Assembly: GCF_016756595.1 (NCBI RefSeq)
Contig: NZ_AP023257.1
Span: 6,340,001-6,404,000, forward strand
From: Mesorhizobium sp. L-2-11
Lineage (GTDB): Bacteria > Pseudomonadota > Alphaproteobacteria > Rhizobiales > Rhizobiaceae
DNA: 64,000 nucleotides
Reading direction: 5' to 3'
Below the pieces are notes generated by a model. That model saw only the letters and a list, made by a program, of their open reading frames with translations. It was not told where the DNA came from and ran no database searches. This document shows positions 37,133-47,575 of this stretch, one piece after another. Position 1 is the stretch's first letter; each line of letters opens with the position of its first letter. The position numbers and the translations under genes were made by a program.

Positions 37133-39133
37133 TTATGCCTCCCCCTGATTGAGAACAGGAATGTCTGCTCTGGCATAGAACGGCAACATGGGTCCGAGAT
37201 CAAAGGTCGTTGCGGGCGCAAGCCTCTGGACCGACCGCGGCCATGTCTCGGTCGAGACGCCATCGATACCTCGCGCCAGCGTGCTGGCGAATCGGGGCAT
37301 CAGCGGTGCGAGCGTCTGTGCCAGGATCGCAGCGGCCGTCGTCTGAAGGGCGAGCGACGTGCGGGTGCGGGCGGAATAGAGACGTCGCGCCGCCTCATAG
37401 TCTTGCGCCCGTCGGTAGACTACGCAATCGCTGACGAAATCGCAGGCCTGCGCGGCCGCTTGCCGGACCGAGAAGCCATCGTCCGAATAGACGCGTTCCA
37501 TCGCCGCGCGATGGATCTCTATCCGAGCAAAGAAAGCGCGATCGGCGGGGGCCCAGTCGCCTGCGTCGGGCACACAGCCGCCAAAGTCCCGCTTGATTTC
37601 CCGATGCAGCGCACCAAGCCAATTCAGCCAGATCCCTTGGAACACCTCGTTCTCGGTGCGGCGTAGCGCGTCCAGCGTGAAGTTCGTTCGCTCACCTTCC
37701 GGGCGCGTCAGGCCCAAATTTAGACGGACGACATCGACTCTCTTTGGTCCCAGAACTTCTTTGCCCCAGACCGCATGGCCGCGGCTGGTCGAGAACTTCT
37801 GGCCGTCGAGTAGGTAGAACTCGTTCACATAATACCGCATGCGCGGGGTCCAGTGGGAGAAGACCTCAGCATAAAGCGCCGGATAAAGCAGGGCGTGATA
37901 GAAGGAATTATCGAAGCCGAAGAAATGGACAATCTGCCAGTCATTGCTGGGCAGGGTCGCGTCCCAGTCTCGACCGAGCGATGTAGCTAGCGCCTGGATG
38001 TTGTAAAGAAAACCAAACGCCATCTCTGGCCAGACCCAGATCACCTGCCCCGGGAGCCCCTCGGCTGGCAGGCCCCAGTCCGAGGGGTGGGTGATGGGCA
38101 CGGAAAAGTCGCCACGTTGGCGTAGACGCGCGAAGAGGTCCATGATCCGAACTGGGGCGCCCGACGCCCTTAAATGCCGGTCGATATTGTCGTAGCACCG
38201 TTCCAGCGCAAGTTCGGGACGGCGCACGGATCCGACCACCGGCGCCTCGGCCGAGTGCCGCGACCGGACTGCATCTAGGTCGTGGCATAGGTTCGGTGCG
38301 CCGCATTCCTCGCAGATGTTGCCACCAGCGGAGCTGCCGCAATCGGGGCAGAGGCCGCTTACATCCGGCTCGTAAAGGTAGTCGCCTGTCACAGCATCGA
38401 AGAGCGCAGGGCTCTGGCGCAGATCTACCGCCGTGCTGCTCAGAAGACTACGGAAACACGCGGCTTGAAACTCTGCATAAGCGCTATCGCCCAAAGTCGG
38501 GAGGAAGCTGTGGACCTCACAGTCGAGAAGCGCAAGCGTGGCTCGAATCTCATGGGCGTAGTGGCGCGCCACCTTTGCGGGCGTCGATTGCTCGGCATCG
38601 GCACGCGTGGCCACGTAGCTCTGGTAATCGTCGCTTCCAGTCAGGTGATAGGCTTCGACCCCTTTCATGCGCAGGAAACGCGTGTAGACATCGGCGCCAA
38701 GATAAGGGCCAGAAAGATGCCCCAGATGCAGATCGCCATTCGGCGTCGGCGGCGTGGAGAAGACGAAGATCGGCCCGCGGGGAATCGCGACCAGGGCAGC
38801 AGCTTCGAGGGCGGCCTTGCCGTCGCGCCAGTAGACATCGACGAAGTTTAGGTTTTCGAGCCCATCGTTGTGCAGCACATGCGCTTCAAAAGGATGGAAC
38901 AGAACGACATCGCCGGCTGCGACCGAGATTTCCCCAAGGTCGGTCCTGACCTTGCCCGCTCCAGACAGGACCACGAAGGCCTCGATTTCGTCGTGCCGAT
39001 GGGGCTCGGATGTGACGCCTGGTGCCACCTTGCCAAATGAAAACCCGGTGCCCGCGCTTCCCGTCCCAAGCGCAGCCATGTCGATACCGAACACCCGCGA
39101 CAGCTGCGTTCGAGAAAACGTGGATTTCCGCAT
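37133..39133 (-). CDS. Cupin/methionyl-tRNA-synthetase-like fusion enzyme (hydrazine-forming type)
   Basis: A 666-residue two-domain protein. Residues 1-115 are a cupin with metal ligands His45, His47, Glu51 (HRHDEIE) and His85. From about 120 a class I aminoacyl-tRNA synthetase core of MetRS type follows: HLGH at 136-139 in PPTPNGDLHLGHL, a zinc knuckle with Cys262, 265, 274 and 277, and KFSTS at 446-450 as the KMSKS loop. A reduced helical C-terminal part follows. This fusion is known from actinomycete pathways (Spb40 of s56-p1, Tri28 of triacsin), where it joins N6-hydroxylysine and glycine to form an N-N bond. A role as a second MetRS is unlikely given the cupin and neighbours. The start at 39133 has a GAGG site. 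The FAD N-hydroxylase and FAD-oxidase genes it needs lie upstream on the same strand. Confidence 0.88.
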   Translation of the reverse strand: MRKSTFSRTQLSRVFGIDMAALGTGSAGTGFSFGKVAPGVTSEPHRHDEIEAFVVLSGAGKVRTDLGEISVAAGDVVLFHPFEAHVLHNDGLENLNFVDVYWRDGKAALEAAALVAIPRGPIFVFSTPPTPNGDLHLGHLSGPYLGADVYTRFLRMKGVEAYHLTGSDDYQSYVATRADAEQSTPAKVARHYAHEIRATLALLDCEVHSFLPTLGDSAYAEFQAACFRSLLSSTAVDLRQSPALFDAVTGDYLYEPDVSGLCPDCGSSAGGNICEECGAPNLCHDLDAVRSRHSAEAPVVGSVRRPELALERCYDNIDRHLRASGAPVRIMDLFARLRQRGDFSVPITHPSDWGLPAEGLPGQVIWVWPEMAFGFLYNIQALATSLGRDWDATLPSNDWQIVHFFGFDNSFYHALLYPALYAEVFSHWTPRMRYYVNEFYLLDGQKFSTSRGHAVWGKEVLGPKRVDVVRLNLGLTRPEGERTNFTLDALRRTENEVFQGIWLNWLGALHREIKRDFGGCVPDAGDWAPADRAFFARIEIHRAAMERVYSDDGFSVRQAAAQACDFVSDCVVYRRAQDYEAARRLYSARTRTSLALQTTAAAILAQTLAPLMPRFASTLARGIDGVSTETWPRSVQRLAPATTFDLGPMLPFYARADIPVLNQGEA

Positions 39134-39452
39134 GACGAACCTCAGCTGTCGAAACAGTGGTCTCTTCGGCTGCCGACGCAACAGCATCTGCTGCAAGTTG
39201 CGAAGGCAGCCCGACACGTTGGCCCCCCGTCAGAATAGTCCGGCTCTGGGCCCCAGGCGGGCGAAACTACGGGCGCCAGGAGGGCTTTAGGCGTCAGAGA
39301 AGAGCGCCCGGCGACACCTTCACATCGACATACCGAAGCGTCGTGACGGACTGCAGGCGATGCTCCAGTAGCCGGCAATCAAAACCATGCTCTCCGCGCA
39401 TTTTTTTGGCGGCCGATCAGTTTCGTTTGCATTCCCGCCTGGTTCCGTGAGC
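39134..39452. other. Spacer between the dioxygenase and cupin-MetRS genes
   Basis: About 320 bases without a supported gene. No -24/-12 element or NifA site was found. The gap suggests a separate promoter for the cupin-MetRS gene or loss of an intervening gene. Confidence 0.4.
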
Positions 39453-40232
39453 TCAATCGCGATAGAAAATGCCGTTTGGGAGCTTGAGGTTGTCGAGATC
39501 AGCCACTTTGCCCTCTGGCGGATTAAGGGCGCGCTTAAGCACGTTATATTCAGCGCGGGTCGGTCCACCGGTTGAAGCACGCTGGAACACCAAGTAGAGC
39601 GTCCGCCGCGAACGATTGCTTTTATTCGGCTTCGAGTAATGCGGTGCATAATCGTCGAAGATGAAGATGTCGCCAGCCTTCCATACTACGGGTTCCCAGG
39701 AGAATGTTTCGGCGACCTCAGGATCAATCACCCCGCCGGCATCCATGGGAAATACCCCCTTCTTGTGGTTGCCGGGGCTGAAGAAAAGGCCACCATTGTC
39801 CGGGTCGGAATCGTCAATGCCTATGGCAACGATCGCATGGACCATCCGGTCGGGCAGCCTGTGTGGAATGTGATAAATGTCCTGATGCGGGCGATAACCG
39901 CCGCTATCGGGATAGTGGAAGATCAGCAACTCCTTGAGTCTGCGCGAATCTTCGCCAAGCAAATCCTCGACCGCAGAGTTTATGCGCTGATCTTCTAGGA
40001 GGAGAAGACGCAATGGGTCATGGAAGTCCAGAAAATTCTCGGCCTTAGAGGTGATCTTTCGATCATCAGTCGTCTTCTCGAACCACATGAGCCATTTATC
40101 ATCGCTAACATCCCAGCGTGATATGTCTTCAACAGATCTGGAAATACCTTCCAGAGTCGCGGGATCGAAGAACCTCTCGAGCCTGACGTATCCGTCTTTC
40201 TTCCACTTTTCTCTTTGTGCATCGGTCAACAT
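39453..40232 (-). CDS. Phytanoyl-CoA dioxygenase (PhyH) family oxygenase
   Basis: A 259-residue Fe(II)/2-oxoglutarate enzyme of the PhyH family: LTDAQREKWKKDGYVRLERFFDP at the start, Fe ligands His and Asp in YRPHQDIYHIPHR (about residue 120), the distal His in DDYAPHYSKPN, and a 2OG-binding Arg in RSRRTLYLVFQ. The family hydroxylates small molecules and amino acids. The ATG at 40232 follows GGAGG at ideal spacing; 40268 is an alternative. It sits between the FAD fragment and the cupin-MetRS gene and could tailor their product. Confidence 0.82.
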   Translation of the reverse strand: MLTDAQREKWKKDGYVRLERFFDPATLEGISRSVEDISRWDVSDDKWLMWFEKTTDDRKITSKAENFLDFHDPLRLLLLEDQRINSAVEDLLGEDSRRLKELLIFHYPDSGGYRPHQDIYHIPHRLPDRMVHAIVAIGIDDSDPDNGGLFFSPGNHKKGVFPMDAGGVIDPEVAETFSWEPVVWKAGDIFIFDDYAPHYSKPNKSNRSRRTLYLVFQRASTGGPTRAEYNVLKRALNPPEGKVADLDNLKLPNGIFYRD

Positions 40233-40428
40233 GCGAAAAGCCTCCTGTTGGAAAGAGTGGTTGGTCAAACATTCCGGTTAGAGGCAGTCGGGCGCCGTCA
40301 GGGTGTGGGCCCACGGAGACGATACTCCACGGCATGCAGACGGCGACGCAAAGTGCGTTCCGCTCCGGGTGGATTGCAAGGCTTTGTTGTCCCTCCTCAA
40401 TGGAGAGATCGCCCAGGCCCGTAAAGAT

Positions 40429-41001
40429 CTATCGATCCGGTACGTCTGCATGGTAGTCACGGCCGAGCATGCTGTTGATGGTACGACTGCCCGATAAGAC
40501 GACCTTTCGTGCAGCCTGACGCAACGCAAGTCGTGCGCCGCGAAAATTTTTGCGACAAGTTCCCGTTCCGGTCGGGCGATCAGGGAGGCACGTCGCTGGC
40601 ATCGGGTCCATCGATGCTCCAAAAACGAGTATTGTCCGCACAAGTTCGGCGCTAGACTGACCCATCCGAGGCCAAGCCGGGCCCAGGGCTTCCCTAAGCT
40701 CGTCCCGATCATTTACCTCACCCGGCCCAGCCACCACACGCATCGCTACGGGCCGGAAGCCTCCGCTGACGGCCGACGCAGCCATGGCCGTCAGGGCCAT
40801 TGCACACTTTCGAGTGAGCGACCTGGTACGGTTTCGACGACCGTGGGGCAAATCCTCGCCCGCAGAATAAAGCGATGCGCCCATAGGTCCAAGGGCATGT
40901 TCAGTCACGATGAGTTCGGAGCGGACTCCGGCCGTCGCCGCAGCGGAGGCGGATAAAATTCCTTGGATGCCACCGCCGATGATCAGTAGTCGCTGAGTCA
41001 T
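40429..41001 (-). pseudogene. FAD-dependent amine/amino-acid oxidase fragment
   Basis: The start is a clear FAD-binding Rossmann motif (QRLLIIGGGIQGILSASAAATAGV) followed by ALGPMGASLYSAGEDLPHGR, as in D-amino-acid/glycine oxidase-like proteins. After about residue 75 the sequence stops resembling the family. At 40711-40745 it contains a repeat also seen at 49011-49045, so it is probably interrupted and truncated (190 residues instead of about 370). It overlaps the N-hydroxylase stop by 4 bp. In hydrazine pathways an oxidase of this type releases hydrazinoacetate from the N-N-linked lysine intermediate, so its loss would block the pathway. Confidence 0.65.
40711..40745 (+). repeat. Short dispersed repeat (with 49011-49045)
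   Basis: CTCACCCGGCCCAGCCACCA and following GCATCGC closely match CTCACCCGGTCCAGCCACGA...GCATCGC at 49011-49045 in the same orientation. It lies inside the broken FAD gene here and in non-coding DNA next to another truncated FAD-oxidase gene at 49 kb. Confidence 0.6.
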
Positions 41002-42490
41002 ATCCCGCTGCCCATTTCTTCGGCTACCGGGTCGGGCCAGCTCTCGACGGTGGTACGGCTGATAAAGCCAGGATGCTCAGGGTTCGCGCACGGCGCGCGC
41101 TGTAGAAGGCTGTCAAGAATGCGGCGAGCTCGCCAAGCCAGCAGGCTTAGGTTCGGATCGGCCAGCCCGCGCTGCCCGGGATTGGCGTTCTGTACGAAGA
41201 TGCGTCTGTCACGCGGTCCGTCCCAGCACACCGAAAAATCCGCGTTGATGACCAACTCATTGTCGGTCTGTTGCAGCCGATCCGCCATCGGTTCCAAAAA
41301 GCTTGGCACGGCGTTCTCGTAACCGGTGGCCAGGATGACGATGTCGGCCGTGACTTCTTCGACGTCGCCCAAGCCGCGCTGCAGCGTCAAGTTGTGACCC
41401 GCGCCGGCGTTGATGCAGCGCGAAACGTTGCAACCCGGCCGCAGTGCGATGTCACATAGGTCTGGCTCAAGAAATTCGTGGCGATACAGCGCCTGGTAGA
41501 CGGCGCGCAAAGTGCGATCCGAAATACCATCCGAGGCGAGCACGAAACGCCGCAGGAACAGCTTGCGCTGCGGCTCGCTCATTGCCGCGAAACGATCCGA
41601 AAAACAGGGCATGAACAACTCGTTTGTGAACGGGCTGTTGTCGAGGGGCAGGTAGTTTTCGCGCTGCGAGACCCAGGTGATCGAGGCAGGCCGCCGTTCT
41701 CTTGGCCCACCGACCAAATGCAACAGTACCTCGGCTCTCCCGACTGGCCTCCACCAACGACGCAAACATGTTTTTGCCGCACCTCAGGATGGATGTGCAG
41801 CAAATCGGATGAATGGAACAGGTTGCGTCCGATCCAGCCCTGAAATTGAGGTGGAATCCACGCTTGCTTGCCGATGCCGACCACCAGGTCTCTGGCACTA
41901 AGCACCGCGTCGTCCGTCCGCACCCGAAACTCGCCATCATAGCGTATTTCGCGGACGGTCTCGCCGCCGCGCACAAGTGGGTTCCTGCGGAACGCCCAGT
42001 TCAGGTATTGCTCGAACTCAGCCCTGAGCACAGCATCGAACTGTGCATTCAGGAAGTGGTACAGACGCCCGTTCTCGTGCAGGTAGTTTATGAAAGTGTA
42101 GGCGGATCGCGGATTCACCAGCGTTACCAGATCCTTGACGTGGCTGACCTGGAGTTCTGAAGAGTCGAATGCGCTGCCTGGATGCCAGCGGAAGTCAACT
42201 TGCCGATCCAAGAACAATGCCCCGTGCCCGATTTGCTCGTGTATCTGACACGCAAGGCTCAAATTGGACGGGCCAGCACCGATCCCAATGCAAGAGAGAT
42301 CCAGTTGTCCTGCTCCTGCTGACGCCTCCCAATCAGGCGCTATATGCGGCGAATGTCGGCCATGGCCGCTGGGCTTGCCCTTCCCGCACGCATCGTCGAC
42401 ACCGCAGGACTTGCAACAGTTTGTCCGCGCGTTCGTAGTATCGGGTGTGACGCCCGCGGATGCCGGCTCCGTGATGAGATCGGCACTCAT
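40998..42490 (-). pseudogene. Lysine/ornithine N-monooxygenase (frameshifted)
   Basis: Related to IucD/PvdA/SidA. FAD site GIGAGPSNLSLA, then LDRQVDFRWHPGS, VKDLVTLVNPRSAYTFINYL, EFEQYLNWAFRRNP and the NADPH site HVCVVGGGQSG occupy one frame. From about 41733 homology continues in the next frame (AEVLLHLVG, SITWVSQRENYLPLDNSPFTNELFMP, ALYRHEFLEPDLCDIALRPG, ILATGYENAVPSFL) to 40998. One missing base explains the break. Otherwise it is well preserved, so the mutation is recent or an assembly error. Such enzymes make N-hydroxylysine or N-hydroxyornithine. No siderophore synthetase is near; the cupin-MetRS downstream needs exactly this product. The N-terminus has an unusual Cys-rich extension (CCKSCGVDDACGKGKP). 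Confidence 0.85.
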
Positions 42491-42763
42491 GCCGGCGATA
42501 TGTTGCGCGTGGCTGGCATCGAGAACCCCGCCTCGATGACCCCCGCGTGGTCAGTGACATGCTTTCGCAGCCTATCCCTCATTGCAATTGGGCTCAGTTG
42601 CCCGCCTCGACCGTGATGAGCCGACCTTCGGCCTGCTTGGCGACCAGCGAGGGCGCGGTCATGAGTGCGGCGACAGCATTTTCCCGTGGGTTTGATCATA
42701 GAAGACATCCGCTGCTGCGTTCGGGAGGGTCCCATGCATCGAACGTGCCAGAGCAAAACATGA

Positions 42764-43607
<844 letters not shown>

Positions 43608-43692
43608 CGTGAAAACACGATGACTTCGCGGGCATGTGCATCTTGCCGTTTCAGGGACGTCGGCATTTCAGGCCCGCCGCGGTCAGCCGGCG

Positions 43693-44571
43693 TCAGTCAG
43701 TTCTATCGTTTGGATCGGCAAACTCACACATCCTGCAAAGCAGAAAACCAGCCGCTCCATTCATGCGATCGACGATTTCGCAAAAAACTGGGCTTTTAAA
43801 GAGATCGCCATATTCGTCGCATAGAAGGTTGCCCAATACGTGACGCCGCTCAAAATCCATGGAGCAGAGAGTGACCTCGCCGTTTGGAAGGAGTACATTC
43901 CGATACTGCCGTTCGTCCACGCATATCAGCGCTCCGACGACTGGCTGCCGTGGTTCTACAATCTTAGGGTCTACGCTTCCACCCCTGCTGCTCACCGGTC
44001 GCGCGCGAACTAGGGCTTGGGCAGGGATAATGTCGGCGATATCGGGATGGGGCTCACCCAAAACCACGAATCGGATCGAAGGGATGTCGGCGTCGACGAG
44101 TTGACCAACCAAATCGCGATACTTGGCTCCGACAAGGCGGCTATTCATGTGGGCGCCATCATCAAAAACATGAACCACGAATACCCCCAACCGCAGCGCC
44201 TGCAAGCGTTGTAGATCCTGCCCCTTCATTCCCACAAGCGTCGTGAAAATCCTGATGCCGTGGCCTTTGGCGGAAGCGTGCTCGACCATTTCGGTGCAAT
44301 CCGGATTGAGCCATGGCTCAGAATACCCGGCAAAACTAATGTCGACGGAGGCTGGTACGCGCGCCAGACAGCGCTTGAAATCTCCAAGACTAAGATGCTT
44401 CGTATCAGATACCTTTGTTTGCCGGTCAGCGAACTTGTCCTGCGGACAATATGAACATCCCACGATGCACCCTGTGGTCGTCGTTATCTCCAAAACTCTG
44501 CCGGCTGGGATAGCAGAGCGCAGTTCCGGTAAAATCATTCGTTGTGACTCCCACTCGTCTTGGTCATGCAT
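43693..44571 (-). CDS. Radical SAM protein with C-terminal cysteine-rich region
   Basis: A 292-residue radical SAM enzyme. The cluster motif CxxxCxxC is GCIVGCSYC (about residue 24 from the ATG at 44571), preceded by ITTTT. ISFAGYSEPWLNPD replaces the usual GGEP segment. The C-terminal part has ICVDERQYRNVLLPNGEVTLCSMDFERRHVLGNLL and ends FLLCRMCEFA, a SPASM/twitch-like auxiliary cluster region. Relatives modify peptides or small molecules; no precursor peptide was found. The frame is open to 44739, but the ATG at 44571 fits the family length. Neighbours are relics, so its partner genes may be lost, or it belongs with the cupin-MetRS set on the same strand. Confidence 0.78.
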   Translation of the reverse strand: MHDQDEWESQRMILPELRSAIPAGRVLEITTTTGCIVGCSYCPQDKFADRQTKVSDTKHLSLGDFKRCLARVPASVDISFAGYSEPWLNPDCTEMVEHASAKGHGIRIFTTLVGMKGQDLQRLQALRLGVFVVHVFDDGAHMNSRLVGAKYRDLVGQLVDADIPSIRFVVLGEPHPDIADIIPAQALVRARPVSSRGGSVDPKIVEPRQPVVGALICVDERQYRNVLLPNGEVTLCSMDFERRHVLGNLLCDEYGDLFKSPVFCEIVDRMNGAAGFLLCRMCEFADPNDRTD

Positions 44572-44744
44572 AACGTCCAGTATGGTGTCTTTGGCTTCAT
44601 GACACCGACGGTCAAGACAGTCCGAATGAGCCCAGCCATCTCCGCCTTGGCAGCAGTCAACAGCCGGTTTCCTCAATCGGCCGAGCGGACTATCAACGAA
44701 CTTTGGGCGCATCGGCGCGGCAGGGCGGCGCAACCGCAAAGTCG

Positions 44745-44805
44745 CGCGTCAGCCATTGCCAAGGTGTAGCCGTGACCGTTGAGCGGGCGCGCCGCCGAGA
44801 TGGCG
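44745..44805 (-). pseudogene. acdS 3' end fragment
   Basis: CAGCCATTGC-AAGGTGTAGCC-T-ACCGTTGA... GGCGCGCCGCCGAGATG closely matches the end of acdS at 32129-32192 (codons for [13 protein letters not shown]). Only about 60 bp remain, followed by the dispersed repeat at 44828. It marks a rearranged second acdS neighbourhood. Confidence 0.7.
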
Positions 44806-44827
44806 CAGCAGACCATCAATCGTCTCG

Positions 44828-45104
44828 CGTTCTTATGCGGTCAGCCCCCACTCAACATTGCCGCATCTCCAGCAAAGGCCGTGCCAGCGCGCTTAGCCGC
44901 AGCAACTGCACGAGTAGGCTTCGAGAAACCTCACGCCCAAGGCGGCCGGTTGTTTTGGACCAGACATGTTTTTTGTCGCTGTCAGCTTTTGGACATGCAT
45001 TTCAGACGCTTGAGGACAGACTTGGCTGTCTCCCCTGCGGTAATGTTGGCGTCGGCTCATCATCTAGACTAGCATCATTTCGGCGCCGGCTGTGTGCGCG
45101 GAAG
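44828..45104 (+). repeat. Dispersed repeat, copy 2 (with 36283-36556)
   Basis: Partner of 36283-36556 in the same orientation. Here it follows an acdS tail fragment by about 20 bp, whereas copy 1 lies between the nif-tail block and the cupin-MetRS gene. Confidence 0.75.
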
Positions 45105-45761
45105 ATCTACACGACCTGACCGCCGCGTGCAGCGACTGCCTGCCGGCTCATAGCTGATCTTTTCTCCTGAAGCCGGCGATGGGCCAGGCTGTCGAGTGCG
45201 TGTTGCCGGATGCTGCGTATGCTGTTTCGCTAGACGGCGGATACCGCGTCACCTCCATATTTTCGCGACAGAGGTTTGGTGGCGTCGCGGGCCTTGCTGC
45301 TACATCACCGCAGTGCTCGGGAATTCGTATCTGATCCGCGTGAGGCGAAGACCTTCTCTCTCGACTGGCTCGCCGAGGCCGTCTGTCCTGCTAGCCTCGA
45401 ACGATTTCTCATTTGGCATGGCGCATGCGCGTCGATCCGCAAACCCCGTCGAGGAGAAATCGGACCTGGCCGCCACTCCACCTCCTCCTACCACGAGGGC
45501 AGACGGGAAGCAGCGCCTTCAAATGAGGAACAAAATCACCTTACCTCGAATCTTGCCTCCCTCGATCACAACCGGAGCCATGGAACCGCGTGCGCGACCA
45601 TCGCCAATGATCGCGCCCCAAGGCAATTGCCCAGCGCAAAATGGCTACGCGCGATTACGCCATGCATCCCTTACGAGGCTGCGACAGCACCTCGGAGAGC
45701 CTCGCCGCCATCATGCAGACCGAGCTAAGCCCACTTGATCCAGCACAAAGGAATTTCAAAC
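45105..45761. other. Spacer upstream of acetoacetate decarboxylase
   Basis: Overlapping short open frames on both strands without family features. A frame from 45641 to 45750 ([32 protein letters not shown]) could be a gene remnant. No sigma-54 or NifA motif was noticed. Confidence 0.35.
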
Positions 45762-46505
45762 ATGCACCAAGATACCGTCCGGGCGACCGCATTCGCCATG
45801 CCCCTGACCAGCCCGGCCTTCCCGGCCGGCCCATATCGCTTCGGCAACCGGGAGTATCTGATCATCACATATCGCACCGATCCGCAGAAACTGCGCGACC
45901 TTGTGCCGGAGCCGCTTCAGGTGTGCGAGCCTCTGGTCAAATTCGAGTTCATTCGCATGCCGGACTCGACCGGCTTTGGCGACTACACTGAAAGCGGGCA
46001 GGTCATCCCGGTCTCCTTCCGAGGCCGCAAGGGCAGCTACACCCACTGCATGTTTCTCGACGACCATCCGCCGATAGCGGGCGGACGCGAGTTGTGGGGC
46101 TTTCCCAAGAAGCTCGCTAGCCCAACGCTCCGAACCGAGACGGATACCCTTGCTGGCACGCTGGACTACGGGCCGGTCCGCGTCGCGACGGGTACCATGG
46201 GCTACAAGCACCGAGCCGCCGACCTCGCGAGCGTCAGGGCCTCGCTCGCTGAACCGAACTTCCTCCTCAAAATCATCCCGCATGTCGACGGTACGCCGCG
46301 CATCTGTGAGCTCGTGGAATATCATCTAGAGGACGTCCATCTGAGGGGCGCCTGGACCGGGCCGGCAGCCCTGAACCTCTGGTCGCATGCGCTTGCCCCC
46401 GTCGCCGAACTGCCGGTGCTGGAAGTAGTCTCGGCCGTCCACTTCGTCGCAGATCTCACGCTCGCGCTCGGGAAGGTCGTCCACGACTATCTCGCGAAAG
46501 CCTAG
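45762..46505 (+). CDS. adc: Acetoacetate decarboxylase
   Basis: A 247-residue Adc. [33 protein letters not shown] at the N-terminus and [15 protein letters not shown] with the Schiff-base lysine (adjacent Lys lowers its pKa) identify the family. It converts acetoacetate to acetone and CO2 and in rhizobia is often paired with 3-hydroxybutyrate dehydrogenase. Such a gene follows directly but is dead. AAGGA lies 9 bp before the ATG at 45762. Confidence 0.9.
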   Translation: MHQDTVRATAFAMPLTSPAFPAGPYRFGNREYLIITYRTDPQKLRDLVPEPLQVCEPLVKFEFIRMPDSTGFGDYTESGQVIPVSFRGRKGSYTHCMFLDDHPPIAGGRELWGFPKKLASPTLRTETDTLAGTLDYGPVRVATGTMGYKHRAADLASVRASLAEPNFLLKIIPHVDGTPRICELVEYHLEDVHLRGAWTGPAALNLWSHALAPVAELPVLEVVSAVHFVADLTLALGKVVHDYLAKA

Positions 46506-46529
46506 CCTCGCCATCGGAAAGGAAGAAAC

Positions 46530-46920
46530 CATGAACTTTTACAGTGATATCTCATTGAACCAACGCCATGGGGAGCCGGTGGCCGGCTTCTCGACAAGGT
46601 GGCGCTGATCACCGAAGCCGCGAGCGGGGTCGGCAAGGATAGCGCGGTTCGCCCGCGAGGGAGCAAGAGTGGTCCGCGGATCTTGATCACAGCGAAGTCC
46701 AACAACGGCGTCCGGGATCGATCGGTTGACAGAAAATGGTTGCCAGCGAGAGGGGCAGGTGGAAAGCAGCTGATGCAGGCGATCGAAACCTTCGGGCGCC
46801 TCGATGTCCTGGTCAGCAACGCCGGCGTCCAGAACGTAGCGCCGCTTGTCGAGTTCTGCCACCAGGCACTTCCCGCCCGTTATAGGCTCCATGTCACGGT
46901 GTCGGCGAACTCAATGCCAC
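46530..46920 (+). pseudogene. 3-hydroxybutyrate dehydrogenase (SDR) relic
   Basis: After the adc stop a frame-broken SDR follows: LLDKVALITEAASGVGKD (cofactor motif, first Gly changed) and later AIETFGRLDVLVSNAGVQNVAPLVEF (NAG motif region). The catalytic YxxxK part is absent. The fragments fit BdhA, the usual partner of Adc in polyhydroxybutyrate use. Confidence 0.75.
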
Positions 46921-46934
46921 CAAAATCAGTGTAA

Positions 46935-47575
46935 GGCTCGGTCTGCTGTTCGGCGTCTGCCTCAGAGGCAGACGCTCGCCCTGTCGCCGATATCGCGTCG
47001 AGACTCGGCCTGCAGGGGAGGTGGACTACGGCCTACCTTGGACTTTGCTGCTGGCTTTTACCGTCGTCAGACGAAGCGAGCCGAATGTTGCGCCGCGGTG
47101 CTGATGAACGAAATTCTCGGCGACTCGACCTTTACCTCGCCTTTACGAGGAGTTTGCACGAAAAGCGCGGCCTTGCCCACTCGTACCACAAGAGTGACAC
47201 GGGGCCGACATGGCGGCCGAAACGCTCACCTCATGCGCAACCTGGTTAAGAAGCTGGCGCAAACGGGGCCGAGCGTGGCGGAACTCGAGGGGACGAGGAT
47301 GAAACGCCCAAATCCTCAAAGAGACGGCCCGCGTCGAAAAAACCCGTGCCTAGCCGAGATTGGGCAAGGGCCGGGAGCCAAGGCTACCCAGCCGTAGCGA
47401 AGCCCGTGATCACGCTTTAGGCACCCAACAACGATAATGGAAAAATCTGCGCGAAACGGTCGCACCGGTATTGACATTAATTGACACACCCCGCGAACAC
47501 TTGCATAAGCCACATAGCGGTAGTGACTAGGTGCATGCCGCAGCCAATTTTTTCCCTACGGGCGAGGTCTGATCT
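46935..47575. other. Spacer without a supported gene
   Basis: No family-like frame was recognised. A frame near 47100 (VLMNEILGDSTFTSPL) looks protein-derived but is too short. Confidence 0.35.

Noticed and set aside
37133..39133. Interpretation as a second housekeeping methionyl-tRNA synthetase or resistance copy
   Set aside because: The N-terminal metal-type cupin and the N-hydroxylase/FAD-oxidase neighbours fit hydrazine-forming fusions much better; a tRNA role was not excluded by experiment.
40998..42490. Siderophore (hydroxamate) biosynthesis as the role of the N-hydroxylase
   Set aside because: No siderophore synthetase, acetyltransferase or TonB receptor gene is present in the window.
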